Positions 1 to 10,066 of a stretch of DNA of 64,000 nucleotides are shown here, in pieces. A model generated the notes under the pieces. The model was not told the origin of the DNA, did not search any database, and was given only the letters and a program-made list of their open reading frames with translations. Each line of letters begins with the position of its first letter. Position 1 is the first letter of the stretch. The stretch comes from CAMPJM01 sp964440915 (GTDB lineage Bacteria; Bacteroidota; Bacteroidia; Cytophagales; Cyclobacteriaceae): positions 1 to 64,000 of the forward strand of contig CAYTTV010000007.1 of the NCBI GenBank assembly GCA_964440915.1, given 5' to 3'. The position numbers were made by a program, and so were the translations under genes.

Positions 1-2434
1 TAAACCACCATCCGACACTCCCCAAAAACGCTAGTACGATAATGATAAAGGAAATGGCCATCATTCTATTCCCCATCACAAAGGATTGGGGCTCGAATGT
101 AAAGGTTATCGCATGCTGGCCTTGGGGAATTTCCAAAGCTCTAAGCACATAGTTGGCGCGCAGGATTTCTGCTTCCTGGCCATCTATGGTCGCTTCCCAA
201 CCTTCTGGATAGTAAATCTCAGAAAATATAGCTAATCCATCTCCTGACACATCTGCCTTATAAACCATCTTGTTAGGTTGATACGCCTCAAGGGTGATCG
301 TTCCCTGAGCAAATTCCGTTTGGTTGACATCAAATTTTGAGGCATCTATCACAGCGGTGCGCCCTGAGTGCAACTTACATGTTTCGGCAATTTCTTCATC
401 AGGACTGTTTACTTTCACCACATTCTCTACAAACCAAGCATTGCCATGAGCTGCTGCATTTTCAATTACACTTTCGGCCTCGCTACCTGCCAATAGGTAT
501 TTTGTATTGAGCATGTTCAACACGCCATAACTTTCAAAGTTGGGGCTTCCGGATTGAAAATCCTGAATGAGTCTTCCGATCTCAGGATTGATGCACCGGT
601 CGATCAGGTCTTGGTATCGCCGCATCTTGGCACCGTGGTAGCCCCCTATGGATTTGTGGAAATAGGAGGTTCGAGCATCGTTCCATGGATTCTGTAGATT
701 GAGTACCCGATAATGTGCGGCTTGATCTGCCAATATGCGCTGGTCCGCAGGGGTGGCTTCAAAGAAAGCATTTCTCGTAGGCCGTACATAGTTGTCATCC
801 GTCAAATATCTTTTATCAACCGCCCAAAGGTCTATCAGCACCAGGAGTCCAACACCAAAAACTGTAAGGTTAACACCTAACTTTCCTTTCAAATAAAACC
901 AGATCAGGCCTGCAGCAAGTCCGATGAAAATAAAAGAACGTATGGCATCACCACGCATCATAGCTTCTCTGTCTGCTTTCAGGGCATTGAGGTACCATGA
1001 AGGATAACCCGCCAATTGAGCATCCACTGCTCCATTAAAACTAAACATACCGGCAAAAAGGAAAAACAGGAGAGAAAGACCACCTGTAACCCCAAAGGAT
1101 ATCAAAAGCCTCTTTTGCGCCTTTGTATTAAAACCATTTCTCAGTAGCCTTTCTAAGCCCAAGAAGCCTAGCAACGGCATGCAAAGCAGGGCAATGTTTA
1201 ATGCCATTGTCACAGCCCTGAACTTGTTGTAGCCAGGGAAATAATCGAACATAAAGTAGTTGAAAGTCTCGAAGTTCTTTCCCCAACTGAGCATAATGGA
1301 AAGCACCACCGCACTTACGAGCCAATACACATATTTCTTTTCGGCAAAGCATATCCCCAGCACAAACAAGAATATGACGACTGCTCCGGCATAAACAGGC
1401 CCTGCCGTCATAGGTTGATCGCCCCAATAGGTAGGGGCGCTTTCAGTAGCTTGCTGTACCTGCGCTGGAGGAATATTATTACGGGATAGCGCTTCTCCTA
1501 AATTGGAATTTACTCCGACATTTTCCTGTGTTGCTCCTCCGTAAAAGCTCGGAATGAGCAATGTCATGGTCTCTCCAATGCCATTGCTCCATTGAAATGC
1601 ATAGTCGCGGTCCAATCCACTGCCTGACTCTGCTCCCTGCTGAAGCGTCAACTCCGATTTTCCTCTAATGGAATATCCACTGTATTCTAAGGTGGTCAAT
1701 ATTCTTCCAGCATTGGCACCCAGAGCCAATATCACCGCACCGACCAAAATCAATATAGTCCCAAAGAATTGCTTTAGGGTCTTTTCTTTATAGGCATTAT
1801 AAAGCATGACAGCACCGTAAATCAGCACTATCAGCAATAAATAATACGTTATCTGCAAATGGTTTACATTCAATTGCAGTGCCATGGCTAGGGCAGTAAG
1901 GGAGAAGCCTAGAAACCTATACTGCCTGAAGGCAAGATGTATTCCAGCCAAGATCAGCGGCATATACGCTATCGCAATCACCTTGGCATTGTGGCCAGCC
2001 TCCAAACTGATGAGCGTAAACGAGGTAAAGGCAAAAGCAATGGCACCGCCAATGGCCAAGTAAGGGCGTACACCAAATGTAAGCAGGAGAATATAAAAGC
2101 TGACCAACGCAATAAAAATAGCACTGACGGGATGTGGGAGCCACAAGCTGTACAATTGATGAACAATGGCTATGCCGTCCCCACTAAAATGCACGTTAAC
2201 CAGGTAACCTGGCATGCCGCTGAACATCGAGTTGGTCCAAAGTCCTTCTTCACCGGTTTCAGCACGAAAGTCCAACAATTCCTGCGCACCACCACGCCAC
2301 TGCATAATGTCGTGTTGCCGTATTTCTTTGTTTTCTAGAAAAACAGGATGAAAAAAAACAACAGTCAATGATAAAAAAACAATCACCGCCACTAAATGCG
2401 GCAAAACATGCGCTCTAAAATTGATTCGGTTCAT
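1..2434 (-). CDS. YfhO family membrane protein (C-terminus outside window)
   Basis: Reading on the minus strand from ATG at 2434 there is one open frame of 811 codons that reaches the left edge without a stop, so the gene is partial. The protein begins MNRINFRAHVLPHL, has a first hydrophobic segment within 30 residues, and then about a dozen membrane segments separated by a few large extracytoplasmic loops, followed by a mostly soluble C-terminal part (roughly residues 570-770) and a last hydrophobic segment at the edge. This layout, with early loop residues such as QHDIMQWRGGAQE and HNAKVIAIAYMP, matches the YfhO family of Bacteroidota, large GT-C-like membrane proteins thought to act in glycosylation of cell-envelope polymers. 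The exact substrate is not known and cannot be read from sequence. A GT2 glycosyltransferase follows on the same strand after about 80 bp on the 3' map side, but as a separate gene upstream in transcription. Confidence 0.85.
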   Translation of the reverse strand, partial: MNRINFRAHVLPHLVAVIVFLSLTVVFFHPVFLENKEIRQHDIMQWRGGAQELLDFRAETGEEGLWTNSMFSGMPGYLVNVHFSGDGIAIVHQLYSLWLPHPVSAIFIALVSFYILLLTFGVRPYLAIGGAIAFAFTSFTLISLEAGHNAKVIAIAYMPLILAGIHLAFRQYRFLGFSLTALAMALQLNVNHLQITYYLLLIVLIYGAVMLYNAYKEKTLKQFFGTILILVGAVILALGANAGRILTTLEYSGYSIRGKSELTLQQGAESGSGLDRDYAFQWSNGIGETMTLLIPSFYGGATQENVGVNSNLGEALSRNNIPPAQVQQATESAPTYWGDQPMTAGPVYAGAVVIFLFVLGICFAEKKYVYWLVSAVVLSIMLSWGKNFETFNYFMFDYFPGYNKFRAVTMALNIALLCMPLLGFLGLERLLRNGFNTKAQKRLLISFGVTGGLSLLFFLFAGMFSFNGAVDAQLAGYPSWYLNALKADREAMMRGDAIRSFIFIGLAAGLIWFYLKGKLGVNLTVFGVGLLVLIDLWAVDKRYLTDDNYVRPTRNAFFEATPADQRILADQAAHYRVLNLQNPWNDARTSYFHKSIGGYHGAKMRRYQDLIDRCINPEIGRLIQDFQSGSPNFESYGVLNMLNTKYLLAGSEAESVIENAAAHGNAWFVENVVKVNSPDEEIAETCKLHSGRTAVIDASKFDVNQTEFAQGTITLEAYQPNKMVYKADVSGDGLAIFSEIYYPEGWEATIDGQEAEILRANYVLRALEIPQGQHAITFTFEPQSFVMGNRMMAISFIIIVLAFLGSVGWWF

Positions 2435-2516
2435 ACAGCTCCCTTTTAAACTTTACTGCAAGATAAAAATGATTTAAACAAAATCTGACTTTTACTCCTA
2501 ATTGAGCATTCAAACC

Positions 2517-3509
2517 TCATTTATAAAATGTTTGTGAAAAAGCCTGATAATCTTTTTTGCCCAATATTAACCTGTTCCACACTCCAGCTATAAACCCAGC
2601 ACCATATCCTGACAATTGAATAAAACTTGCAATAACAGACAGTAAAGCTATTATCAATTGTTTCGTTTTTATGAGCGCATCTATCAATAGCAGTAAGGAC
2701 AAAAACAAAATTGGGGACAGAAATAGGAGATTGATAAATGATAAGAGAAACAGCACAGCTGCTCCGGCAAGGAAAACAGATGGTAAAAAATGCACGATCT
2801 TCAAACTGTCAGGATGAAGCTTGTATAAGTTTATTCTCGCAATTCCTGAATTATATACTTGTTTGAAGAACTTTCTAAAATCTGTCCTTCTTTTGTGGTA
2901 TACATAGGCGGCTTCTATAAGCTGTACAGAAAGCCCAGCTTCAAAGATCCGAATGCTTAGATCGATATCTTCTCCAAATCGCATGGGTGAAAATCCCCCT
3001 GTTTTGTCGAATGCCGCTTTTGAAATGCCCATATTAAAGCTTCTAGGGTGAAACTTCTCCATAGACTTCTGTTGTCCTCTTATCCCACCCGTTGTAAGAA
3101 AAGAGGTCATGGCATAATTAATGGCCTTTTGGGCAGATGTAAAAGAGGCATCGGCACGGTCAGGCCCGCCAAAGGCATCGGTATAATTTTCGGTCAACTT
3201 TTTTCGTACTGTGTCGATATACCCGGGAGGGATTTCACAGTCAGAATCAAAAAAAATAAAATAGTTGCCCTTTGCTTTTCTTGCGCCAAAGTTTCTGGAA
3301 ATCCCTGGACCAGAATTTTCCTTACAATAGTAAACCAAGTCAAGCTGCTGGCGATAAATTGTTGCAATTTCCTTACAGTCGATGTCTGACCCATCTTCTA
3401 CAACCACCACCTCAAATGCAGAATCCGTTTGTTTTGTGAGGCTATATAAAAGGGCAGCAACCTCTTCCGGGCGATTGTATACGGGTATAATAATGGAAAT
3501 ATCTATCAT
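2517..3509 (-). CDS. Family 2 glycosyltransferase with C-terminal membrane segments
   Basis: 330 residues. The N-terminus IDISIIIPVYNRPEEV is the first strand of a GT-A fold; VEDGSD (residues 37-42) and FFDSDCE (DxD-type motif at 88-90) are the nucleotide-sugar and metal binding signatures of GT2. A later FGEDIDLSIRI stretch fits the acceptor/catalytic ED region. From about residue 240 the protein has two to three hydrophobic segments, so it is probably anchored to the inner membrane with the catalytic domain in the cytoplasm. It would transfer a sugar from a nucleotide donor to a lipid or polysaccharide acceptor; donor and acceptor cannot be told. It lies just upstream, in the same orientation, of the YfhO-type gene, which suggests but does not prove a shared envelope-glycan role. 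Confidence 0.88.
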   Translation of the reverse strand: MIDISIIIPVYNRPEEVAALLYSLTKQTDSAFEVVVVEDGSDIDCKEIATIYRQQLDLVYYCKENSGPGISRNFGARKAKGNYFIFFDSDCEIPPGYIDTVRKKLTENYTDAFGGPDRADASFTSAQKAINYAMTSFLTTGGIRGQQKSMEKFHPRSFNMGISKAAFDKTGGFSPMRFGEDIDLSIRIFEAGLSVQLIEAAYVYHKRRTDFRKFFKQVYNSGIARINLYKLHPDSLKIVHFLPSVFLAGAAVLFLLSFINLLFLSPILFLSLLLLIDALIKTKQLIIALLSVIASFIQLSGYGAGFIAGVWNRLILGKKDYQAFSQTFYK

Positions 3510-3671
3510 ATGCTGAAGGACAACAGGGGACTGACCAAGGCAAAATAAATCAATAAATAATTAGATCACAAATGCCTTTACAACGCATTGGAAGACGGGT
3601 GGATAACTTGTACGCTCACCTTCCAGAAATGGGATTTGATGCTCGCGTTTTCTTAGGTTAACAGCCCTACC

Positions 3672-6600
3672 CTATACCTTCTCCAGCTCCACCTCCATAT
3701 CTTTCACAGCGGCTTTGCACTGCTGGTCTATCTCGCTGGCCAATTTCTCAATCACTTCCTTATCGCTAGCAGGGTTAAGAAGCAATTGCCTGATCTTTTC
3801 TATGTTGTCATTGAGTACATGAAGCTCTAATATTTTCAATGAAGAAGAAAGTCTATGGCTCAAGAAACCGACATGATCAACATCTCTGTTATCAATGCTA
3901 TTCAAAAACTCTACGTTGAAGTTCTGTAGTTCTGCCTGAATCTTTTCCAAGAGTTCGAGATAAAAAGGTTTATCGCCAAAAGCGAACTCCATTACTCTCT
4001 CAAAAGCTATCCTTTCCCCAAACCCATTACTCAAACCATGCTTACCTTCATCTTTTGCTATAATCTGACCCAAATGTTTGCCTAAGGTTTGATAGAGAAT
4101 TTCTGGAGAGAAAGGCTTACTGATATAATCGCTCATGCCAGAAGCGGCTACTTTTTTGCGCACTTCGGACATCGTAGAGGCAGTAAGGGCGATGACAGGC
4201 ACCTCTGTAAAATAAGGGTCAGCCATTGCCCTGATTCGCCTAGTGGCCTCGTAGCCATCCATCTCCGGCATTTGAAGATCCATTAGAACGAGGTCGTATT
4301 TTTTCGATTTTATTTTTTCTAGAGCAGCAAGGCCGTTCCGGGCCACGTCCACTTCAATGCCCTTTTTCTTTAGGAATTGAATGGCCACCATTTGGTTCAC
4401 TTCATTGTCTTCTGCCAATAAGACTTTGGCACCTTCCATATCATAGGATTCAGGCTGAAGCAAAACACGGTCATTATCTTGATAGTCTGCAGCAACCTTT
4501 CTCAGCATCAGACTCACTTCAAACTTCGAACCTTTCCCAACCTTACTTTCAACAGCAATAGTGCCGCCATGCATTTCTACCAACTTTTTTGAAATTGCTA
4601 GACCTAAACCTGTTCCTCCATACTGGCGGGAAGTGTTGGTACTCGCTTGCGCAAAGCTGTCGAAAATATGGCTCAACTTTTCTTGAGGTATGCCTATTCC
4701 GGTATCTGTTATGGCAAATTTTGTCTGTATGTGAGTAGCCGTTTGGCTCACTACTTGCACCGACAAGATAACGCCTCCGATGTCTGTAAACTTAATCGCA
4801 TTGCTGAGCAAGTTGGTGATGATCTGGTTGAGGCGAATAGGGTCACCTTTCACATTACTTGGCAACATGGGATCCATTTCCACAACAAGGTCAATGCCTT
4901 TTTCCGTGGCTTTAAATTCCAACATTGCCAGTAAGCGGTCCATCATCTCTCGGATATTGTATTCGATTTCCTCAAGCTCCACCTTCTCAGATTCTATTTT
5001 GGAGAAGTCGAGGATGTCATTGATCAAGGCTAAAAGATTATTGGCAGAGTATTGGAGCGTCTGTAGATTTTTTACCTGTTCCTTTTTAGGGTCTTGGTCT
5101 AGCAGCAAATGTGAGATACCAATAACGGCATTCAATGGCGTCCTTATCTCGTGGCTCATCGTTGAAACAAACTGCGCCTTGGCCTTTGTAGCATCTTCTG
5201 CTTTCTCTTTCGCTACTACCAACTCCCTTTCAAAGGTTCTTCTATCAATAGCTGCCCCTATCCACTGCCCAATTAGCTGCACAAAGTCGCGGTCGGCTTG
5301 AGAAAATGGCTCTACCCGTTTAGCATTTGAAAAGAAGCTAAGCGTTCCGTATTTATTGCCCTCCTTCCATATAGTAACACCTATATAAGATGCGACATCG
5401 CCAAAGAAGCCATGTGAGAGGTTAGACCATTCAGAAGACGATAGGTCATCTATTGCCAAAATACCCTGTTCAGAATAGGTAATATTGCATATTGTCTGAT
5501 CAAGCGGGTAGAGCTTGGTATTTAATTGAAGCAAATTCTTAGGATCACAGTATTCTCTGATCAGGTAATTATTGCCCGATATCTTGCCCAACAAGCCGCA
5601 ATCCATGTTCAAGGCCAAAGTTGCCTTATCGATTACCTTCCTAATCCGATCACTAATATCTCCAATCAAATCAGATGTAATCTGATAGATTTCACTCATT
5701 CGCTGTTGCTGCCTGAAAGCCAACTCTTCGGTTTCTTTTCGAGAGGTGATAATCTCAGACATTGCGATGACTCCCCCAATTTCATTGCGATAGTTATACC
5801 ATGGACGCATTTCCCACTTCAACCACTCTACCTTACCATTAGAAAAGAGTATTTTGTCCTCTTCTTTTTTCACGATTTCCCCCATCAAGCATCTGTCAAA
5901 CACTTTTCGCCAATTATGCGAAGTTTTAGGGATAATGCCTGTATGCTTTTGAAGCGTTTCATTATTGTCGATGTCGTAGTCTTGACACCATTTATTGGTT
6001 GCCACTACATACTGCATTTTTTTGTCGAACATGGCTATGGCTGCCGGAGTATTTTCCACGAAAGCTTTTAGCTCACTTTGCTTTTTATAAAGGAGCTCTT
6101 CGTAGTTTATTTTCTCAGAGATGTCCTGAAGCGTGCCCCCGATTTTGTATACCCTGCCGTTCGTTTTATACGCCTTCCCTACTGTCCGCACCCATTGTAT
6201 TTGCTTCTTTTTGTTGTAAAACGAAAGTTCCATGTCCCAGCTTTTCCCGTATTCCAAGGTTTGACCCAGCTCCCTCTCGATCATCTTCCTGGAAGTGGAG
6301 GCAAACATTTTCAGCACTTCCTGAAAACCCATACTGGTATCTTTGGCAATGCCAAAGATATTGGCCACCTCTTCTGTAGCGTATATTTTATCTCTATCCA
6401 AGTAATACTCCCAAGCACCCACTGCTGCCAAGTGCTGCATTTCTTCTAGCATCTTAGACAGTCGCTTCCGCTTAGTTATGTCTTTTGAAGTGGCCAACAA
6501 CTGCACCGCATTTCCTTCTTTATCATATATGTATTTGAAGAATGTTTCAAACCATACATAATGTCCATTTTTATGCTTAATCCTATAATGATACTTGTCA

Positions 6601-7247
6601 TACCCACTTTCACCCTTATGGAGTTTCAATGGCAATTGCTCTACATCTTCAACGGCAAAAAGCTGAAATGGCGTCTTATAGAGCATCTCTTCGGGTTCAT
6701 AACCTAGGATATTTCTTACACTGGGAGAAACATATGTGTAAATCAAGCCTGAGGAAAAAATGGCTATAATATCGAGCGAGTTTTCTGCTATAAGCCTATA
6801 TCTTTTTTCACTTTCCATCAAAGCCGGTATTTGCCGGTTCTTGATATGTTGGCTGTGATATTGCAGCAAAGCTTTGGTAATACTTTTCTTTAGCAATCGG
6901 GGGCTTACTTCTTGAATAGTAATATAATCGTCAGTACCATGTGTATAATAGACTTTCTCCCGGAGGGTATCTTCTTCCTCAGCGATAACAATAAGGGGCT
7001 CGAGCTTTTTCCCTTTCTCATTGTACAAAAGCTTCGAATCAACAACTTCGGTCGTAACATCATCACAAATAATGTAAACCACTGGAAATGAACTATTCTC
7101 AACATCCTGGTGATGTGGAAGCCCTTCCCTTATAGCCTGAGCCGAAAAACCTGCTTCATATAGTTGCTGACATAGAAGTTGTTTCAAGCCTTTATCGAAG
7201 CCCAAAAGGCATATATCAGCAGTTACACCTTCACACATACTATTCAC
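3672..7247 (-). CDS. Hybrid sensor histidine kinase (REC-like, 3 PAS, GAF, HisKA, HATPase, REC, HPt-like)
   Basis: 1191 residues, no membrane segment, so a cytoplasmic sensor. Order seen: a receiver-like N-terminus (about 9-130) with a degenerate acidic pocket; PAS domains near 144-260, 266-380 and 387-505 (the first two with clear PAC ends such as ATSKDITKRKR); a GAF domain near 525-672; a dimerisation domain with the H-box MSHEIRTPLN (phosphorylated His at 699); an ATPase domain with N-box NLLSNAIKF, DTGIGIP and GGTGLGLAI; a receiver with LAEDN, phospho-acceptor Asp990 in LMDLQMPEMDG and Lys in SKPF; and a C-terminal HPt-like helical region with His1131 in SHRLSSS. It should autophosphorylate on His699 and relay to Asp990. 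No response-regulator gene is adjacent, so the output partner is unknown. ATG at 7247 is the start used; upstream is AT-rich. Confidence 0.92.
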   Translation of the reverse strand: MNSMCEGVTADICLLGFDKGLKQLLCQQLYEAGFSAQAIREGLPHHQDVENSSFPVVYIICDDVTTEVVDSKLLYNEKGKKLEPLIVIAEEEDTLREKVYYTHGTDDYITIQEVSPRLLKKSITKALLQYHSQHIKNRQIPALMESEKRYRLIAENSLDIIAIFSSGLIYTYVSPSVRNILGYEPEEMLYKTPFQLFAVEDVEQLPLKLHKGESGYDKYHYRIKHKNGHYVWFETFFKYIYDKEGNAVQLLATSKDITKRKRLSKMLEEMQHLAAVGAWEYYLDRDKIYATEEVANIFGIAKDTSMGFQEVLKMFASTSRKMIERELGQTLEYGKSWDMELSFYNKKKQIQWVRTVGKAYKTNGRVYKIGGTLQDISEKINYEELLYKKQSELKAFVENTPAAIAMFDKKMQYVVATNKWCQDYDIDNNETLQKHTGIIPKTSHNWRKVFDRCLMGEIVKKEEDKILFSNGKVEWLKWEMRPWYNYRNEIGGVIAMSEIITSRKETEELAFRQQQRMSEIYQITSDLIGDISDRIRKVIDKATLALNMDCGLLGKISGNNYLIREYCDPKNLLQLNTKLYPLDQTICNITYSEQGILAIDDLSSSEWSNLSHGFFGDVASYIGVTIWKEGNKYGTLSFFSNAKRVEPFSQADRDFVQLIGQWIGAAIDRRTFERELVVAKEKAEDATKAKAQFVSTMSHEIRTPLNAVIGISHLLLDQDPKKEQVKNLQTLQYSANNLLALINDILDFSKIESEKVELEEIEYNIREMMDRLLAMLEFKATEKGIDLVVEMDPMLPSNVKGDPIRLNQIITNLLSNAIKFTDIGGVILSVQVVSQTATHIQTKFAITDTGIGIPQEKLSHIFDSFAQASTNTSRQYGGTGLGLAISKKLVEMHGGTIAVESKVGKGSKFEVSLMLRKVAADYQDNDRVLLQPESYDMEGAKVLLAEDNEVNQMVAIQFLKKKGIEVDVARNGLAALEKIKSKKYDLVLMDLQMPEMDGYEATRRIRAMADPYFTEVPVIALTASTMSEVRKKVAASGMSDYISKPFSPEILYQTLGKHLGQIIAKDEGKHGLSNGFGERIAFERVMEFAFGDKPFYLELLEKIQAELQNFNVEFLNSIDNRDVDHVGFLSHRLSSSLKILELHVLNDNIEKIRQLLLNPASDKEVIEKLASEIDQQCKAAVKDMEVELEKV

Positions 7248-7538
7248 TTAATTTCATTAAATCGTGTCTATCCAATCGGAATTTTAAAATTAAACTAATA
7301 TTATAAATTATTTTAAAATTTTAATATACGAATATTACATGGCATTGAATTTATGAACTTTTGCTTTTCTGTTTTTAGGTCGATTCAGCTGCGCCACAAA
7401 ATGTTTCCTTCCTAAAATATCTAGGTTTAATCTAGGCTTAAAAAACTTCCTCATAACAAAATCATATCTTTTAAAGTTTATTGAACAATGCAAGTTTGAT
7501 CATGAATTTTTTTATTTCTCACTATAAACACTTTTATC

Positions 7539-7691
7539 ATGAATAGCATACTATGGTTAATTGCCGTAATTCTCATTATCGCTTGGGCGATTGGTTTTTT
7601 TGCCTACAGTGCGGGTGGTCTCATCCATATCTTATTGGTAATCGCCATAATAGCGGTTGTTTGGAGATTAATTACTGGACGAAGCGTCTAA
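7539..7691 (+). CDS. Small hydrophobic protein, DUF5670/lmo0937-like, copy 1
   Basis: 50 residues starting MNSILWLIAVILIIAW, with two hydrophobic stretches joined by FFAYSAGGLIH, ending ITGRSV. This pattern (short hydrophobic N-terminus, Gly-Gly-x-Ile/Leu-His, second hydrophobic helix with LLVIAIIA, basic C-terminus) fits the lmo0937/DUF5670 family of tiny membrane proteins. Function is not established for the family; related small proteins are often induced by envelope stress. It is directly followed, 36 nt downstream, by a close paralogue. The ATG is the first in frame after an AT-rich leader. Confidence 0.8.
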   Translation: MNSILWLIAVILIIAWAIGFFAYSAGGLIHILLVIAIIAVVWRLITGRSV

Positions 7692-7727
7692 TCTTTTTTA
7701 ATACATGTTCAACTAAAACTTATAATC

Positions 7728-7874
7728 ATGGGAGGCTTATTATATTTAATTGCTATTATCTTAATCATTGGATGGGCAGTTGGTTTTTTTGCGTATAGTG
7801 CAGGTGGCTTGATCCATATTTTATTGGTCATTGCTGTTATCGCTATACTATTGAGGTTAATACGAGGGGCTTAA
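7728..7874 (+). CDS. Small hydrophobic protein, DUF5670/lmo0937-like, copy 2
   Basis: 48 residues, MGGLLYLIAIILIIGW then FFAYSAGGLIHILLVIA, ending LIRGA. It is clearly a tandem duplicate of the preceding 50-residue protein: the central FFAYSAGGLIHILLVIA block is identical, while the two ends have diverged. Predicted as a two-helix inner-membrane protein of unknown function. The pair is followed by a strong symmetrical terminator about 90 nt downstream, so the two genes probably form a transcription unit of their own. Confidence 0.8.
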   Translation: MGGLLYLIAIILIIGWAVGFFAYSAGGLIHILLVIAVIAILLRLIRGA

Positions 7875-7963
7875 ACCAAATTTGAAGCATTATCTGAAAG
7901 CCTAAAATAGGGTATATCGTTGCCGACAAAAAGGCTTAAAACAACCTTCAAAAGTAAGACATC

Positions 7964-7997
7964 AAAAAAATAAGCGTCAGAAGATGCTTATTTTTTT
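7964..7997. terminator. Symmetrical rho-independent terminator
   Basis: A perfect 12-bp inverted repeat (AAAAAAATAAGC / GCTTATTTTTTT) with a 10-nt loop. A-run on one side and T-run on the other make it usable from either strand; in context it ends the two small DUF5670-type genes on the plus strand. The stem has only two G/C pairs, so its strength is uncertain. Confidence 0.65.
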
Positions 7998-8069
7998 GCT
8001 CGTTTGTGCGAGTCAATGTGATTTGGAAAGAAACAGCTTCTGCATAAAGATTCTTTAAGAGCACTAAAA

Positions 8070-8987
8070 ATGAAAGTCCAAACGCCAGGATTTATAAAAA
8101 TAGCAAAAGATGTATGGGTACGATTTCTTGAAGACAATCCCATGCTCTACGCTGCCAGCATTGCTTTTTATACGATCTTTTCCTTGCCTGCTACTTTGTT
8201 AATTATTGTAGCCGTAGCAGGCCGCTTCTTTGCACGGGAAGCTGTCACCGGAGAACTTTATCAACAAATAAGGGATTTTGTGGGCTCTAAGAGTGCTTTA
8301 GAAATACAGCGCATCATAGAAAATGCCAACCAATCTTCTTCGGGCACTATTGCCACCATTGTGGGGGTAGCCACGCTGCTATTCAGTGCCACTACCGTGT
8401 TTGTATCCATTCAGAATGCGCTCAACGCCATATGGAAAGTTAAGCCTCAGCCGCAACGAGGATATGTCAAGTTCATTATTGATAGGCTTTTATCGTTTGC
8501 CTTGGTCATTACGCTAGGTTTCCTCATGATGGTTTCGCTCTTACTCGATACAATTTTGGCACTCTTCAAGGACTTTCTTACAACCGTTTTTTCTGGAGTG
8601 GCTTACTATGTGGTGGAGACGATCAATTTCTCCATTTCATTTTTAGTCATTTCCTTTATATTTGCCATGATTTTGAAATTCTTGCCAGATGCCAAAACCA
8701 AATGGAGCGACGTAAGGCTGGGCGCTATTGTTACCACTGTCTTATTTATATTAGGAAAGTTTCTCATCAGGCTATACTTGAATAACAGTAATTTTGAAAG
8801 CACCTACGGGGCGGCAGGATCCTTTGTAGTAATCCTTATCTGGGTTTATTATTCCGCCATAATTCTCTTATTAGGGGCGGAAATCACTTTAGCATATGCC
8901 AAATTCAAAGGAAGGGCCATTTTGCCGTCTAAGAATGCCATAAAAATTGAGATGAAGGAGGTGGAAACCCTTAAGGGGGCAACATAA
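8070..8987 (+). CDS. YihY/BrkB family inner-membrane protein
   Basis: 305 residues. The N-terminal segment with DNPMLYAASIAFYTIFSLP is the signature of the YihY/BrkB (UPF0761) family; about six membrane helices follow, including the conserved late block around STYGAAGSFVVILIWVYYSA near residues 245-265. Members were once called ribonuclease BN in error; the true role is unsettled, with proposals of transporter or envelope function. The C-terminus is short and charged. It stands alone on the plus strand between the terminator at 7964-7997 and the TPR lipoprotein gene. Confidence 0.9.
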   Translation: MKVQTPGFIKIAKDVWVRFLEDNPMLYAASIAFYTIFSLPATLLIIVAVAGRFFAREAVTGELYQQIRDFVGSKSALEIQRIIENANQSSSGTIATIVGVATLLFSATTVFVSIQNALNAIWKVKPQPQRGYVKFIIDRLLSFALVITLGFLMMVSLLLDTILALFKDFLTTVFSGVAYYVVETINFSISFLVISFIFAMILKFLPDAKTKWSDVRLGAIVTTVLFILGKFLIRLYLNNSNFESTYGAAGSFVVILIWVYYSAIILLLGAEITLAYAKFKGRAILPSKNAIKIEMKEVETLKGAT

Positions 8988-9071
8988 GTAAAAACAGGAA
9001 CGTATATTGCTTAACCAAAACCTAAATATTGATGCAACGCTATATTTAACATTAATACCTGATTATCGTCC

Positions 9072-10066
9072 ATGTTTCATACACCACTATCATTGAAGAA
9101 CGCATTTGTATTCGGTTGTCTCATACTCCTAGGCATGGTAGGCTGTGAAAGTTCGGACAGGGACAAACTTCAGTTTTTCTTAAAAGGCAACGTACAGTTA
9201 CGTTCTGGAGAATACCAAGAAGCAATCAGGTACTATAGCGAAGCTTTGAAGATAGATCCACAATTTGCTGAGGGCTACAATAATACGGGCATAGCCTATT
9301 ATGAACTTGGTCAATTTACCCAGGCGGTCGACAATTACAATAAAGCCATACTTTATAAGCCTAACTTTACGGACGCATACTACAATCGGTCCAACACGTT
9401 CTATCAGTTACGCAATTTCAAACGCGCCTTAGATGACCTTGAAATTGTCCAGAAAGACTATCCTGATTCTGCCTATGTCTATTTTAGCCTAGGATTGGTC
9501 CATACAAAGTTGAAGGATTATAATGTGGCCATCGAAAATTTTACTAAATCGATCGACCTGGATTCGCTCCATTACGAAGCCTATATCAACCGCGGCACTG
9601 TCCGGTACTATCAACGAGACTATGAAAGTGCCGAAGCGGATCTGAAAAAAGCTTTGGAAATCAATCCAGAGGAAGCAAACGGCTACAACGCCCTAAGCTT
9701 ATTGTATGCCGATAAAAAACAATACATAAAATCGCTCGATGCTATCAACAAGGCATTGGCTATCGACCCTAATGATCCTTATTTTTTGAACAACAGGGGA
9801 TATGTATATATTAAAATCGGCAAGCTGGACAATGCCAAAAAGGATATCAACCTGAGCTTGAAGCAAGACCCTTCCAATGCCTGGGCTTACCGTAACAAGG
9901 GACTATTGTATCTGGCCGTAAACGATTATGCTTCGGCCATCTCCTTCCTAGAGCAGGCCGTAGTACTGGATGCCAGTGTGGACCAATTGTTTTTTTTCCT
10001 AGGCCAGGCCTACCATTTGAGTGGCCAACAGTACAAAGCTTGTGAAGCTTGGAAAAGATCGGCCAG
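9072..10066 (+). CDS. TPR-repeat lipoprotein, 3' end lost in assembly gap
   Basis: About 331 residues are readable before the N run. The start has a lipoprotein signal: a hydrophobic stretch ending in GMVGC (Cys25), so the mature protein is probably lipid-anchored to the envelope. From about residue 33 on come eight or so tetratricopeptide repeats with the usual pattern (for example GNVQLRSGEYQEAIRYYSEA, then AEGYNNTGIAYYELGQFTQA). TPR arrays bind other proteins, and Bacteroidota have many such lipoproteins of unknown partner. The last readable repeat, YKACEAWKRSA, resembles a typical terminal repeat, so little may be missing. The gene converges on a minus-strand WG-repeat gene across the gap. 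Confidence 0.88.

Noticed and set aside
1128..2338. Several short frames on both strands at the left end
   Set aside because: They are shadows of the large YfhO-type gene, which has no stop in the window.
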